NCBI GenBank assembly: GCA_963921825.1
Contig: OY997588.1
Location: forward strand, 58,288,803 to 58,352,802
Direction: 5' to 3'
DNA: 64,000 nt
DNA from: Erodium maritimum
Taxonomy: Eukaryota > Streptophyta > Magnoliopsida > Geraniales > Geraniaceae
Below the pieces are notes generated by a model. The model saw nothing but the letters and a program-made list of their open reading frames with translations. It made no database searches and was not told the DNA's origin. This document shows, in pieces, positions 10,742 to 22,340 of this stretch. A program made the translations under genes and the position numbers. Positions within the stretch are counted from its first letter, which is position 1. The number at the start of each line of letters is the position of its first letter.

Positions 10742-13700
10742 TGTAAAGACCGTGGTTTTTATTTGCCTTATTTGATCGTTGGAACGTCGCGGGTTAGAGA
10801 ACGAGTTTGATTTCGGTTCGATTTCAAAAAATAATAATAAAATAAAAGAGAAGAAAAGAAATCAAAAAAAGGGGGGAGGGGGATTGGGCTGGACCAGCTC
10901 AGCTTTGGGCCAAGCCAGACCAGGCCCAACCCGCGCCCGAGCTGGCCCAACCCTCGCGAGACAAAACCCTAAAGAAACGCGTCGTTTCTCCTTCTGCCGC
11001 ACACTTCCCCAGATCTTCATCTTCAACCTCTCGCACCCGCTCTCGCTCGAACCAGAACTTTCGCCGGAGCTCCGTTCCCGTCTTTCTCTCCCTTCTTCTT
11101 CTTCTTCTCTACCTCCACCCCGACGTCCCTCACCTCTAGTCACACCAACAACCCAGAAACCCCCTCCCCTCGCCCTTCTTCTTCATCCAATCGCTTCGAG
11201 CCAGCGCCGCCGTACGTTCCCCGAGTTTCGCCTCACCAGAATAGAGTGAATCAGTGAAGGTGAGCTTCTCCCCGACCGTCCATCGTCTTCCCCGTCCCTC
11301 TTTCCCCAGAAATCCTCACGCTCGCGAACAAGCGGTGGTCGGGTTTGGGTGGAGAGCTTCGCCGGAGTTCCTTACCTCCAGATCTGAGCTTTCTCGCCGG
11401 TGAGCCCCTCACGTCGTCAAATCTGGACGGAAAGGACTCGGAACCCACCCCAACCACCCTTCCTCCGCCCCTATGAACCTCCTGACGCCACTCGTCGCCG
11501 TTGAACACACCGTCGAGCTTCGCCGCCGCCACCGTCGTCGGAACCGCACCGGAACCCTAGCCGTCTCATCAGACCTGAGCGAGCTTGGGCTCGGGCCAGG
11601 AATGGTACTCGACCTTGGGCTTTAGCTCTGGTTCGGGCCTTGGGTCGGACTTGGTTTGGGCTTTTGGCCTGAACCTGGTTCGGGCCTCGGGCCTGGGCTG
11701 GATCTGAGTTCCGGGTCCCGATCGGGTCTGGATCCGAGTATGGGTCGGGCTCGGGTCAGGTCCGGACCTGATGACTTGGATGGGTCGGATTCGGGTCCGG
11801 GTTTCGGACTCGGGTCGGATCCGGGTCAGACCAGTTAATTAAATTATTAATTAATTATTTTGGACTTAAAATCAGATAAATACCTAGACTTTCGGACAAC
11901 TTAACGGACTTTTGGACTAACCGTTGGACTAAAACGTTAATAAAATTGAGGACCATTACGGACTGGACCGAGACTGATGACCGTCCCTTTTGTGTTAAAA
12001 CCAGGCCTTTACCCCGAGCACGGAGAAGACCAGAGTTGGCCAGGATGTTAGCAGCTAGGAGACGCAACTGTTGGTTCTTATAGAGGTAGAGATTACCTCG
12101 AAACTGCTTTATTTCGGATGTACTAGAATGCATATAGGGAAACCTAATAACCGGTTAAAGAACTAGTATGCATGTAGGATGTGAATAACTAGCGTAGACG
12201 TATAAATTGTGAACATTTACGATTCTGTCTTGGGAAATTGGCGTATTGGTAGAATAGGGCCATGTCGCGCCCGTAGGATTGTTTGCTGAATGTATTTGCT
12301 TGTGTGCTCTGTGATGCTTGAACGATTAATAAATAAAGAACATGAAAACGAGTAGAGTTGAACTCGATGATGCATATTAGTGATTGGTTTGGCTTTTTCC
12401 CGTTTATCTGATTTGTTGAACTGGGAATGTTGGGGATTGAATACCGGTTAAGCCGGTGGGGTTACCACGTGGAGAGTGGTGTCGGTAAGTGATGGTAAGT
12501 ACGTGATCATGGTGTGAGTTTGAGTTTGTGATTGTGATCCTGTTTGAGAATGTGATTGTGACCCTGGTTGTGAGTGTGATTGTGTTTGTTTGATGCGCGA
12601 CCGGTAAAGTGTGAGAGATGTACTTCCGTCAGGTGTATCGTACCTTCTGGCGCGTAATCGGTAAAGTGTTGCGTTTATGGTACTTTGGTTACATAAGAAA
12701 GGTGGTTTCCCTACCTTCCGACCGTGAGTCGGTAAAACGTTGTGTCCCGTGAAGAGGTGGTTTCCCTACCTTCCGACTAACACTCGGTAAAACGTTGTGT
12801 TGAGCACCGCGAGAGATGAGGCCGCGAAGAGGCGATTTCCCTGCCTTCCGTCGATCGGTAAAACGCTGTGTTCCGCGATGAGTTCGACCGCCTATCCCGA
12901 CTTTGTGTTGGGGAAGTTGCGTGCGGCTGCGCCGGGCCGAGCGGGTTGCTCCCGAGACCGTGTGATGGCTACGAGTTGTGTGTTCTATTAATGTTTGGAT
13001 TGAATGAGTGTTGCTGTGTTGTGGCTATGGGTGTTTTCCTTGTTATGAGTTGTGTGTGACCGTGAATGACTTGATTTTGATTGTTGGATGATGAGTTCAT
13101 ATGTGTGGCTTCCGTGTAAGTTAAAGCTTCGTCTTTGTGGTTACCCGTGAGTCGGTCGTGAAGGGGCTGTGAACGAGGATTTTGGGATAGTTTGTGGTCG
13201 AGTAAATGAAGGTTGTTTAATTTGAGTTACTTGTGCTCGTTATCTCCTCCTCCTTTTAATTGTTAAAAGTTAGTTCGGAAACGTATTAGGTGTCTTACTT
13301 GGATTGTTCTCTTCGTTGTGTGCCTAGTTTAATGGTTAGTGTTTGATTTAAAGTTGGTATGGTTGGACCGTTGAGCGTCCGGTTTAAAAAGGGTCTTGTC
13401 TTTAGAATGGGCTTAAGTGTCGCATCGTTATATCAAACCTTTTAATGTGATTTAATTTGTGGAAAGGCATTTCTGGTAAACCCGAAATGAGGAAGTTTTT
13501 ATGGTTTTCCCTACTGAGCGTCAAGCTCACCCCTTACCGTGTTTTCTACAGGTGTTAGCTTTGACTTGGAGTAGTGGACATCGCGGAGCATGGGGCTTGC
13601 GAGGGTCCGGGCTTAGATTTACTTTATTTTGTGTTCGTAGAGACGTACCTTTATTCTCGAATTATTGTATTTGACTGAGCTGTGACTCAGAGTTTTGAAC

Positions 13701-13817
13701 TTCCGTTGTTTTATATTATTTCATCTTATTAAGATATTACTGATCTCTTTTCACTGCTTTATTTAAATTCGCAAGTCACGTCTCGGGTCCGATCAATACC
13801 GGATTTGGGGCGTGACA
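10742..13817. mobile_element. Solo LTR, 3,076 bp, with 5-bp TSD
   Basis: The block begins TGTAAAGACC, ends GATTTGGGGCGTGACA, and is flanked by GCTTA at 10737-10741 and 13818-13822. Joining the flanks restores the interrupted LINE. There is no PBS, polypurine tract or coding domain, so it is a single LTR left by LTR-LTR recombination. The length and the GGGGCGTGACA end fit large Ty3/gypsy (chromovirus-like) LTRs; the lineage is inferred, not proven. It contains a C/T-rich CCTAAAGAAACGCGTC leader-like part, GGGTCGGG-rich runs and a tandem array. Confidence 0.85.
12600..12880. repeat. Short tandem array inside solo LTR 1
   Basis: Diverged units of about 60-65 bp carry GATTTCCCTGCCTTCCG or GGTTTCCCTACCTTCCGAC, followed by CGGTAAAACGTTGTGT. 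Four to five copies are visible. Non-coding. Confidence 0.7.
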
Positions 13818-15287
13818 GCTTATCTTGTAATTATACTCCATTGAGAATAAATTTAAGAGTCATCCAATCATGCTCAACACTTTCTCTTGAAGTTCTCCTG
13901 AAGCTCAGATCCCATGAAGAACTGGTCAAGGCCTCTAAAACTAGCAGTTTTTTGGCCTGAGAGATCAAGTATAGCATGGGGTAAAGGAGTTTAAATGGCA
14001 CTTCCCCTACCAAATATCCTCCCAAAAGAGGATCATTTCTCCATTCCCAAGAGACCAAGATAGCCCTTTAAGTTTAAACAAATAAGTGAACCTAGGATCT
14101 GAATTTAGAGCCAAAATGTGATGCATAAAGCTTTCAGGGCCTATTTCACTGAAATTTGACAAATCTCATTCTACTGAGCTCCGACATATTTTCCACATAT
14201 TATCAGCTTCTAGAGAGAGGCTCTTTCCAGTGCAAATCTCCACCACCACTTGGCCAGGAGAGAAATGTTCATAAACGTGAGGTTTTTAATTCCCAGCCCT
14301 CCTTCCTTTTTGCTTCTACAGACAGTATTCCAATTAAATTTGCAAAAAGGTTTTAGCATTTGGGCTCCCATTCCATAAGAATTTCCTCTACCATCTTTCT
14401 AGGGACTTGATTACACCTTTGGGGGCTCTAATTACTGAAAAATAGTAAAGTGGAAGAGCTCCTAGAGTATATTTTATTAGAGTAATTCTACCTCCAAAAG
14501 AGAGGAGCTTAGTCTGCCACAACCCCAAGGCAGCTTTGAACTTCTTCACTATAGGCTCCCAGGTGATGATCCTTTTTTAGTTTGAACCAAGAGGGAATCC
14601 CAAATAATTAAAGGGGTGAGAGGATTCTGAGCATCCAAGCATTAAGGTTAAATGATCAGTTTCAAGTTCAGTGAGATTATAGGGAATTATGGATGATTTA
14701 GAGTAGTTAACTACTAAACCAGAAGAGAGATGAAACATATGTAGAGCATATTTCAAGCATGGAATGGTGTCATCATTTGCTTGTATATAAAATATTGAAT
14801 CATCAACAAATTGAAGATGAGAAATCTCAAGTCCCTTAGCAGACATTTGAATACCTTTTAGAAGATTGGCTTGAACATACACTCTCAAAATCTGATTTAA
14901 ACCTTCAGCCACCAAGATAAAAATTAGGGGAGAGAGAGCACAACCTCTACTTATTTGGAAATCAGGAGATGGAGAGCCATTGATAAGAACAGATGCATGT
15001 GCTCTTAAACAATACATCAACCAAGTCTTCCACTTAATCCCAAAGCCCATTTTGGATAGCAGATTCATCACATAACTCCAATTCACCTTATCAAATGCCT
15101 TTTCAAAATCAGCTTCGAAGATAAATGCTTTGAGTTTTGAGGCCTTTAAGAAATGAACTACTTTAGATGCCACAACTAACCCATCTGAAATCTGTCTTCC
15201 TGAAATAAAAGTTGATTGTTCATCTCCAACCAAAGAGTTAATCACTGTCTTGAGTCTAGTAGATAGAATTTTAGAGACTTTTGTAGG
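13818..15287 (-). pseudogene. LINE reverse transcriptase core segment
   Basis: This is the best preserved part of the broken minus-strand LINE: a continuous open frame of 222 codons at 15245-14577 spanning RT motifs 2 to 5. KAFDKVNW is the L1 version of motif A and FVDDS stands at the catalytic YADD/FADD position. It is followed by SSGLVVNYSKS and FNYLGFPLG. Downstream (14058-13831) the frame changes but LINE-like Trp/Leu-rich sequence continues until the solo LTR. It is flanked at 15288 by a copia LTR that interrupted the coding region upstream of motif 2. Non-functional by interruption and frameshift. Confidence 0.75.
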
Positions 15288-15421
15288 TGTTAGATAAGAT
15301 ACATTATGAATTTGTAATTTGTAATTATTGATGTATATCTTGTATTCAAAACAAGATCAGATTATTAGGTTGTATTTAAACAACTAACATCAATGAGAAA
15401 GGTAACAAACCTATTCCAACA
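15288..15421 (+). repeat. 134-bp copia 5' LTR
   Basis: TG...CA ends are present and the primer-binding site TGGTATCAGAAG follows immediately. It interrupts the LINE reverse transcriptase. Confidence 0.8.
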
Positions 15422-16866
15422 TGGTATCAGAAGTTTGATCCAAACCTACCTCTTCCGCCACTTTTTCCCCTTTCTGTTTTCCATTTTCTCACGTTTTCTT
15501 CTGCAGCGTCGTGTTCAAGCCGCAGCGTTTATTTGTTCCTGCAGCAGTTTCTTCTCCAGACGCGATCAATCACGCCTGCGCTCTTCGATCTCCAGCCACA
15601 GGTTCTTCTCCAGTCGTAGTTGCTTCGTTCCACCATGCCCGAATCGCGGTTGCACCCTGCCCTCATGGTCATGAACATCCGGAGCTCCATTCATGTTGTT
15701 TTGGAGATGGAGAAAGGACAGTATACTACCTGGTCGTAGCTCTTCAAGATTCATTGTCGGGTTCACGATGTCCTACACCATATATTGCCCGAGTCTGAGC
15801 TTCCTGTTTCTGCTGAACCAGCGTCTCCTGTTGAATCCCTCTCATCCGATGTGACTCCGGAAGCTGCTGCCACAGGTGATGACAAGTCGAGTGGCAAGGA
15901 CAAGTCTCCCGCTTCGCCATCCACTCCGGTCGTGACCTCTGCTCCGGCCGAACCATCTCCTCCAAGTGTCAATGCTGCATTTTGGCACCAATTGGACGCA
16001 GCAGTTCTCCAATGGATATATGGTACCATTTTCTCTGACTTTCTTCAAACTATAATTGAACCCAACACCACGGCTGCTCGTGCGTGGTTGGCCCTGAGTA
16101 ATATTTTTCAAGATAACAAGCACTCTCCTGCTGTGTATCTCGAACAACAGTTTTCATCTACTCGTTTGGAGGATTTTTCTACTGTATCTGCTTATTGTCA
16201 GGAGATTAAGAACTTGTCTGATCAATTATCGAATGTTGGAGATCCCGTCTCCAATAGTCGTCTAGTTCTTCAACTTGTTACATGTCTTTCCGATGCCTAT
16301 GATGGTATTGCTACCATGCTTCAGCAATGTCACCCTCTCCCATCCTTTTATGAAGCTCGGTCTTGCCTGATTATTGAAGAAACAAGAAAGATGAAGCAAT
16401 CGGCTGCTGGTGCAATTTCTTCTAATTCAGCTTTAGTAGCTGCTGCTAGTGATGAGCATACTTCCCAACATAGCTCCAAAGGTGCTGGTGACCACAATGC
16501 TCGTGGTTCAAAGTCCCGTCGCGGTCGTGGGCGCGGGAATTTTAGGGTCAACTGATCCCAAAATCAGCAGCAGCCACGGTCTGGTTTCGACAATGCTCCT
16601 CCCCCGTAGTGGTTGGCCTGGCAGCAGCAGCAACACCCATATGCTTGGAACGGATGGTCCATGCCTCCTTGCCCATCCCTCTCAACCCTAGACGGGTCCT
16701 GTTCCTCGGATGCCAGTCAAACCGGGCCATCCTCAACAACACCAGCAGTAGAGTCTTTTGGGTCAGCATCCATAGGCACAAGCACATTCTGACTCATCAG
16801 TTCCAACAGACATTGATCGGGCCATGCACACGATGACCTTATAACAACCGGATCCAAATTGGTATA
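15288..16866 (+). mobile_element. Truncated small-LTR copia element (LTR, PBS, gag)
   Basis: A 134-bp LTR (15288-15421, TGTTAG...CCAACA) is followed directly by TGGTATCAGAAG, a tRNA-iMet-type primer-binding site. Gag follows: a stop-containing start (EKGQYTTWS, LFKIHCRVHDVLHHILPES) and then an open frame at 15785-16555 with a UBN2-like helical core (AARAWLALSNIFQ, YCQEIKNLSDQL) and an Arg/Gly-rich end. The internal region stops at about 16866 with PDPNWY, just before protease. Polymerase and the 3' LTR are missing. The EKGQY..LFKIHC block is shared with the minus-strand copia at 31549-36685, so the two belong to one lineage (Ale/Retrofit-like by LTR size). Confidence 0.8.
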
Positions 16867-17301
16867 ATCCATCTGGCCTAGGAGCCTTATCCCCATTACA
16901 ACACATAATAGTTTGTAGGATCTCATTTTCTTGGAAGGGCCTTTCAAGCCAAAGAGCTTGATCTGAGGAGATAGTATTGAAGGGGAGATCAGATAGGCTT
17001 ATATCTTCATAATCTAAAGCTGTGAATCTCCTCAAAAAAAATGATCTGTTGTAGCTTTTTCTATATGGAAACTTGAATGCTCTTTGGATCGTTAAAACTA
17101 TGATTTCAAGTGATAGAAAATTATTCCAAGATAAAAAAACCAAACAAATAATTTGAAAGAGAAGATGAAGGAACAAAAAAAAAACAAAAGTGCTGAAAAT
17201 TAAATTGAGTAATAAAAATCTGATGTTCCCATAATATCCCTTATTCTTATCTATATATACACGACTAAGGAGAATTAAAAGATGTTACTACTATTCAGAA
17301 C

Positions 17302-17987
17302 TAGGGGTGTCCAAAATTGACCAATAACCCAGTCCACCCGGTCAACCCGTCCAACCCGACCCTTAGTGGATTTGCCCCCATGAGTTACGGGGACGGGTTC
17401 AAAAATACCAAACTCGGAGTGAGCAGTCCGGGTAGCGGATTCGTGACATGGTTTCCTACATAACCCGGACCACCCGGATATGATACAAGTCCAAGGCCTA
17501 AGGCCACACTCCAACAATTTTAATTACTTTTGCATATGAAGATGAAGACTGATTGCTTTAGATTTTGAAGATAATTACCAATTTTGTAATACAACATGTC
17601 GTAGTTTTGTGTTGAACTCATCTTTTGTAAACGTAATCTGTTTTGGGTCAACTTGAACTCCCTATTTGACATTTGTAATACTTGAATCTTTGATAAAATT
17701 TAAACAGTGTATGAAGTTTTTCCATCATTAAGAAGTGAACAAATTGAGAGCTTCTAAGCACTCTTTAATGGCTTTTTAATGATTTTTTGGATAATGAAAA
17801 AAATATTTGAAAGTATATGTACTACTACTTACGGTTAATGTTATCAATTGTTATCAAATTCGGGCGGGTTCAAAGGTCCTTTTTTTGGCCCGGGGCTGGG
17901 GGTGGGTTAAATTTTTTGAACCCGCTCACTCCAGATCGGTTCAAAAATTTGGCCACGGGGCTGGGGCCCGGCCCATGGACACCCCTA
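17302..17987. mobile_element. Nonautonomous hAT element with 8-bp TSD
   Basis: A 686-bp element has perfect 12-bp terminal inverted repeats TAGGGGTGTCCA / TGGACACCCCTA and an exact 8-bp duplication TTCAGAAC at 17294-17301 and 17988-17995. An 8-bp TSD is diagnostic of hAT. The ends are rich in CCCGACCCG/CGGGTTC-type motifs and no transposase is present. Confidence 0.9.
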
Positions 17988-19487
17988 TTCAGAACCATGT
18001 GAACGGTATGTAGCTGGCTAGAGCTTGTGATCCTCTGCGGGCAAGAACACGCTGGACGCGTGCAACCGCGTGGCTGTTAGCGTAAGTCTCGCGATCAACA
18101 CATCCAACGGCTGGAACATAAGGTCAGCCAACACGTGAAGGCCGTTAGATGAAGTCTTCGCGTAGTCACTTGATCATACAGTTGGAGGAAGCTGGCGTGC
18201 AGAAATATGGTGCGCTACAGCTACACCGAATCAAAGAGTAGGGAGCTGAGGATAGAACGCCATGTGGCGCTCTTTGATTGGCCCACGTGGCCTGCTCTGC
18301 TACAGCTTTTAACATTTTAAATTCTTTTCTTATTTTGCTCATTTCCGCTCCGTTCGTGCTTCGATCAACCTCGTTCTTGTGCCAATATTTTTCTTTTTCT
18401 CGAGGCCTAAAAAATAAGATCAATCATGAATAGTTTTTGAGCATTTAATTTTTTTTGATACAAAATGAGGTTTTTGCGTAGTTATTAGGAAACGTTAAAA
18501 GTATAAAAACGAGGTACAAATAAGGTAAAAACATGGAGAAAAATGTTCAAATTAAGCAGGATACATTTACGCTCATCACAATGTGAGAAGTTCCAGGCTC
18601 ATATTGACAAGTTTCAATAAAATTGCACTACTTTTATTTAATTAATTTTTTACTTTATTAATTAATCAATGTAATATTTGGTATTTAGTTTAAAAAAAAT
18701 TATTAATTACAAGTTCAAGTTTAATTTCATTTTAGTTAATTTAATTTTTTTATTAATTAATTTGATCCATTCAATTTAAATTTTATTTAGTATTTACTGT
18801 TTTAAATCAGAATTTAATAAATTCCGCAAAATATCAATTCAGTATTCAGTCAACACCTATTCAACATTTCTACAACTCATGAGTTCCATACATGAGTTTC
18901 GCACTGTGGAACACAACTCAATTTAAGGGGCTCGCATCACAATCTGTACAGTCACCACATGAGTCTCAACTCATGAGTTCTATATGTGAGTCCCTTACTA
19001 TACATGCTCTAATACTTATCATGTCGAATCACATTGGACGCAAGCAATATTACCGATATTTTTTGACCTTACTAGATATCGAACACGATATGTCATAAAT
19101 AATCGGTAAATATTAGGGCGATCTTACTAAATCGTACGTGTTGTCAAGTAGTATAACAGATTAAGTCTGAATATCATACCTAAAAGACCAAATGACAATC
19201 ATAAGTTATCTACCTCTCTAACTTAGTCATAAACATCTCTTAGTTGATTAAAACTCTAACACGATCTACCCAACTAATTATTTTTTTAATTTAGGTATAA
19301 GTAGAGGTAAAACATTAAGTTTCATGAAATCCTGTAACTTTCAATTTACGGATCTATGACCACATGTCAAGACTTATTGTCAATGATTTCAAAGTTTGTT
19401 GATCACATGCCAATAAAAAACTACTTAAGTCACATGAGAGAGGAGAGTGTATTGTATAATATAATTTCAATTAATTAGCTTCCAAGT
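17988..19487. other. Intergenic region, no gene recognised
   Basis: The first 400 bp is GC-richer and includes two inverted CACGTGG/CCACATGGCG-like motifs (18250-18300). The rest is AT-rich. Near 18875-18990 the motif CAACTCATGAGTTC recurs twice with variants of CATGAGT. No open frame has support. It may hold decayed element ends, but none could be defined. Confidence 0.4.
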
Positions 19488-19899
19488 TGTAAGAACCACT
19501 CCCGGTCAACGCCAGTCAAATCGGCGAAAAACAGGAAAATTTAAAAATTTTGGACAAACACTTAAATGAACCCAAATTTGACCCCGAGGGTCATACCGGA
19601 CTTAATTTTCCCCCTATATCGACCAAAGTGAGTTCCGGGGGACTCAGGGCAACTTTCTGACCAATTTGGGAAATGTTGACTTTTCGCTGGAAAAGTCAAC
19701 CGAGCGACGTTTTGGTCCGTTCGAGGTTCGTTTTGGATCCAAAAAGCTTAGCCGTCGTCACATCGATCTTAGTTGAGCCGTTTCCTTGTAGCCCGTGAAG
19801 TTTCGTAATTTCTTGGAAAAAGTGTGGGACCCACTTGCCACATGTCAACTATGTGGTGGTGTTAGGTTTTTGGACAATACAATGAAGACTACATCAAAA

Positions 19900-19919
19900 G
19901 GGGGGGGGGGGGGGGGGGG
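19900..19919. repeat. Poly(G) tract of 20
   Basis: Uninterrupted guanines inside solo LTR 2, just upstream of an AGAGAGAGAAAAGAAGAGAG-type purine stretch. Quadruplex-prone and likely to vary in length or be misassembled. Confidence 0.9.
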
Positions 19920-21139
19920 TTCGGCCACACCTTCAAAAAAGAGAAAAAAAAATAGGTTTTAGAGAGAGAAAAGAAGAGAGAAGGAGGAGAGAAAAAGAGA
20001 AGATGTTGCTAGGGTTTTTGCCATCTCTCGATCATCAAACCGTTGGATCGTCTCAACGATCAAGGAATCGAGTTCACATCGACATTCTCTACGGTGAGCA
20101 ACTATCCGATTTTCGTTTTGGTAAGTTTGAAAGTTAGGGTTTGGGTTAAAACTAGTGGTTTGTGGTTGAGGTGTGGGGTTTGTTGTAGGTGTTTTGGAGC
20201 GAAAGGATGATCGTTTTCCGGTGACCAGAGGCTCGGGGGGAGCTCTGGCCACCGTGCACGGTGGCTGGCCAGACATGGGGTGGCTGGCCGGAGCTAAGGC
20301 CGGCCACCACCATGGTGAACCGGCCCCAAAATGGCCCTAGCCACCCACGGCCAAAGATGGCCAGGTGGGGCCCACACGCTCGGGTCACGGGTTTTCGTGT
20401 TCGGGTGGTTTAGGACGTTCCTCAAGTAGTTAATACACACCTGGATCGAAATTTGGAATTAAATTGTGAAAGTTGTAATTGACGGGTTTAGAAACTTTAA
20501 ACGCGAATTAAATTACTCGGAAGTTGGAATTTGATTCCGTCGAGTGCTTAGGAACCCTTGAATTATTCTAAGACCGTAGAAACGAAAACGGGAATTTTCG
20601 GAGCCCCGGAAGGACGTTTTCCAATCCCGGGCAGAGTCGCCGGGTCGGGCGAAACGGGCCTTTCCGGGTCCATTATCGACAATTTCGAGTAATTGGGAAG
20701 TTTGGGAGTGATCGACATTGTCGGGGTTACTTTTGGGCGTCAAGTTTATTAACATTCAGTTTATTCCCACAAGCTTAAAAGTGTTTTAAATTGTGTTCTT
20801 ATTAGATCGTGCCACCGACAGAGGAAAGGGAAAGCTAGGCGAGTGATCGAGATCACGCATGAGCTTGACTGTGAGCTTTTGGAGAAAGCATACGAGGTAG
20901 GGAAAAATAGCCGGATCTCGGCCCTGACTAGGGAAAGTTAACAGTAGAAATGCATTGTGACACTTGGGTGTCGTGGGTTAAGTAAGTTTTTCGAACAATA
21001 GAAAGGCAGGCGACACCGGGTGGTGTCGTATAATACGGGAACGTATCGAACAATATAAATGCATGTGACACTTAGTAGTGTCGTAGGAGCAGTGAAATTT
21101 CGATATTAGAATTACTGGAGGCATTTGGTTATGCCCGGA

Positions 21140-21530
21140 GGTTGATTGTTTAGTTTGTGTCTTGGGTGGCCATAAGAGCCCGTACTTTAATGTTTGTGTC
21201 TTGGGTGGCCATGAGAGCCCGTACTTTACTGCTTGTGTCTTGGGTGGCCATGAGAGCCCGTACTTTACTGTTTGTGTCTTGGGTGGCCATGAGAGCCCGT
21301 GTTTTACCATTGGTGTCTTGGGTGGCCATGAGTGCCCGAGGGGTTGTTGAACCCGTGTTTTACTGTTGGTGTCTTGGGTGGCCATGAGTGCCCATGGGGT
21401 TGTTGAACCCGTGTTTTACCGTTGGTGTCTTGGGTGGCCATGAGTGCCCGTGGGGTTGTTGAACCCGTGTTTTACTGTTGGTGTCTTGGGTGGCCATGAG
21501 TGCCTGTGGAGTGTTAAACCGGTGTTGTTG
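21140..21530. repeat. GTGTCTTGGGTGGCCATGAG tandem array
   Basis: Eight units each begin with GTGTCTTGGGTGGCCATGAG or a one-base variant. The first units are about 38-40 bp; later units expand to about 60 bp by gaining GGGGTTGTTGAACCCGTG. It is open in some frames only because of its periodicity. Non-coding LTR minisatellite. Confidence 0.85.
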
Positions 21531-21589
21531 CTGATGTTGAACTTTGCTTGTGATTGTGATTGTGGTTACCTGGGGTTGGTGAGTGTGAC

Positions 21590-21765
21590 AGGTCAACCGC
21601 CTGATCCAACCGTCGTGTTGGGAAAAGTGCAACAGGTCGACAGCCTATCCGATTGGGGTCGGGAAAAGTGCGACAGGTCGACAACCTGATCCAACCGTCG
21701 CGTTGGGAAAAGTGCGACAGGTCGGCCGCCTGATCCAACCGTCGCGTTGGGAAAAGGGCAGGGGT
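21590..21765. repeat. GACAGGTCGACCGCCTGATCC-like tandem array
   Basis: Four units of about 40-45 bp carry CAGGTCG..., CCTGATCCAACCGTCG and TTGGGAAAAGTGCGACAGG. Directly downstream of the previous array in the same LTR. Confidence 0.8.
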
Positions 21766-22340
21766 ATTGAGCAGCTGGAATGCGGTCCTTTGCGATCTTG
21801 CTTGGTGTGCGATCCTTGTGATCTTGGGTGTTGCGTGGTTATCTTTCGTGTCTTTGGTGGAGGTCGTAATCGTTGTGTCAGGTCTACATTACGTGTCCGA
21901 GTGTTGAGTCGGTTGAGGAATGTAACAGTTTGTGTGTCAGTCGGGTTACTCCAGTTGGGGATAGGAGTCCCCGGTGTTGGGTTTGTTGTTGGTGTTACCG
22001 GCATTGTTCTGCTAAGTATGTCGTAGTCAGTCTGTTATCCGTGGTGGTGAGCGAACGCTCACCCCTAGCTGCTTTTCCTACAGGTACTGGTCGTGGGACG
22101 GACTAGGTGAGCTCTCGAAGCTTGAAGAGCTAGGAGCTGGAGTCCGGGTTTCCTTTTGAGTCTAGCGACGTACGCCTTGTATTTTGTCCGCTTGTTGGGA
22201 CGTACTTTTGAGTTGTAAATTTTTATTTGGATTAACTAAAATGTGGTTTTTAAAGTGATTTATTTAAAAGGTTTGAAAATGTTTTATTGTCTTAAACGTT
22301 CGCGTTCCGAGTTCGGTTCTACTGAATTTGGGGCGTGACA

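Larger units (their letters stand above)
9028..17100 (-). pseudogene. Minus-strand LINE with two nested insertions
   Basis: The element starts (3' end) at a poly(T) at 9029-9036 and is read in three pieces: 17100-16867, 15287-13818 and 10741-9028. Piece 1 has WLERPFQENEI and GDKAPRPDGL, the N-terminal fingers of an L1 reverse transcriptase. Piece 2 holds a 222-residue open frame (15245-14577) with SAF-like STFISGRQISDG, FEADFEKAFDKVNW, an LQFVDDSIFY active-site block (the usual ADD is VDD) and FNYLGFPLG. Piece 3 carries the zf-RVT-like tail. About 80 residues between pieces 1 and 2 are missing, and no endonuclease is seen, so the copy is 5'-truncated as well as broken. A target-site duplication was not found. 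Confidence 0.75.
19488..22340. mobile_element. Solo LTR, 2,853 bp, with 5-bp TSD
   Basis: Starts TGTAAGAACC, ends GAATTTGGGGCGTGACA, and is flanked by CAAGT at 19483-19487 and 22341-22345. No internal retroelement domain is present. The terminal sequence matches that of solo LTR 1 (10742-13817), and both share a hairpin followed by CTACAGGT about 250-300 bp from the 3' end, so they are related large-LTR gypsy-type elements. It carries two tandem arrays and a poly(G) tract. Confidence 0.85.

Noticed and set aside
10779-11249. 156-codon plus-strand frame and its 93-codon antisense frame
   Set aside because: Low-complexity Pro/Ser/Arg sequence inside a solo LTR. No conserved domain.
21157-21387. 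Frame encoding repeated WVAMRART units, looking like a repeat protein
   Set aside because: Direct product of the LTR minisatellite; open in several frames because of its period.
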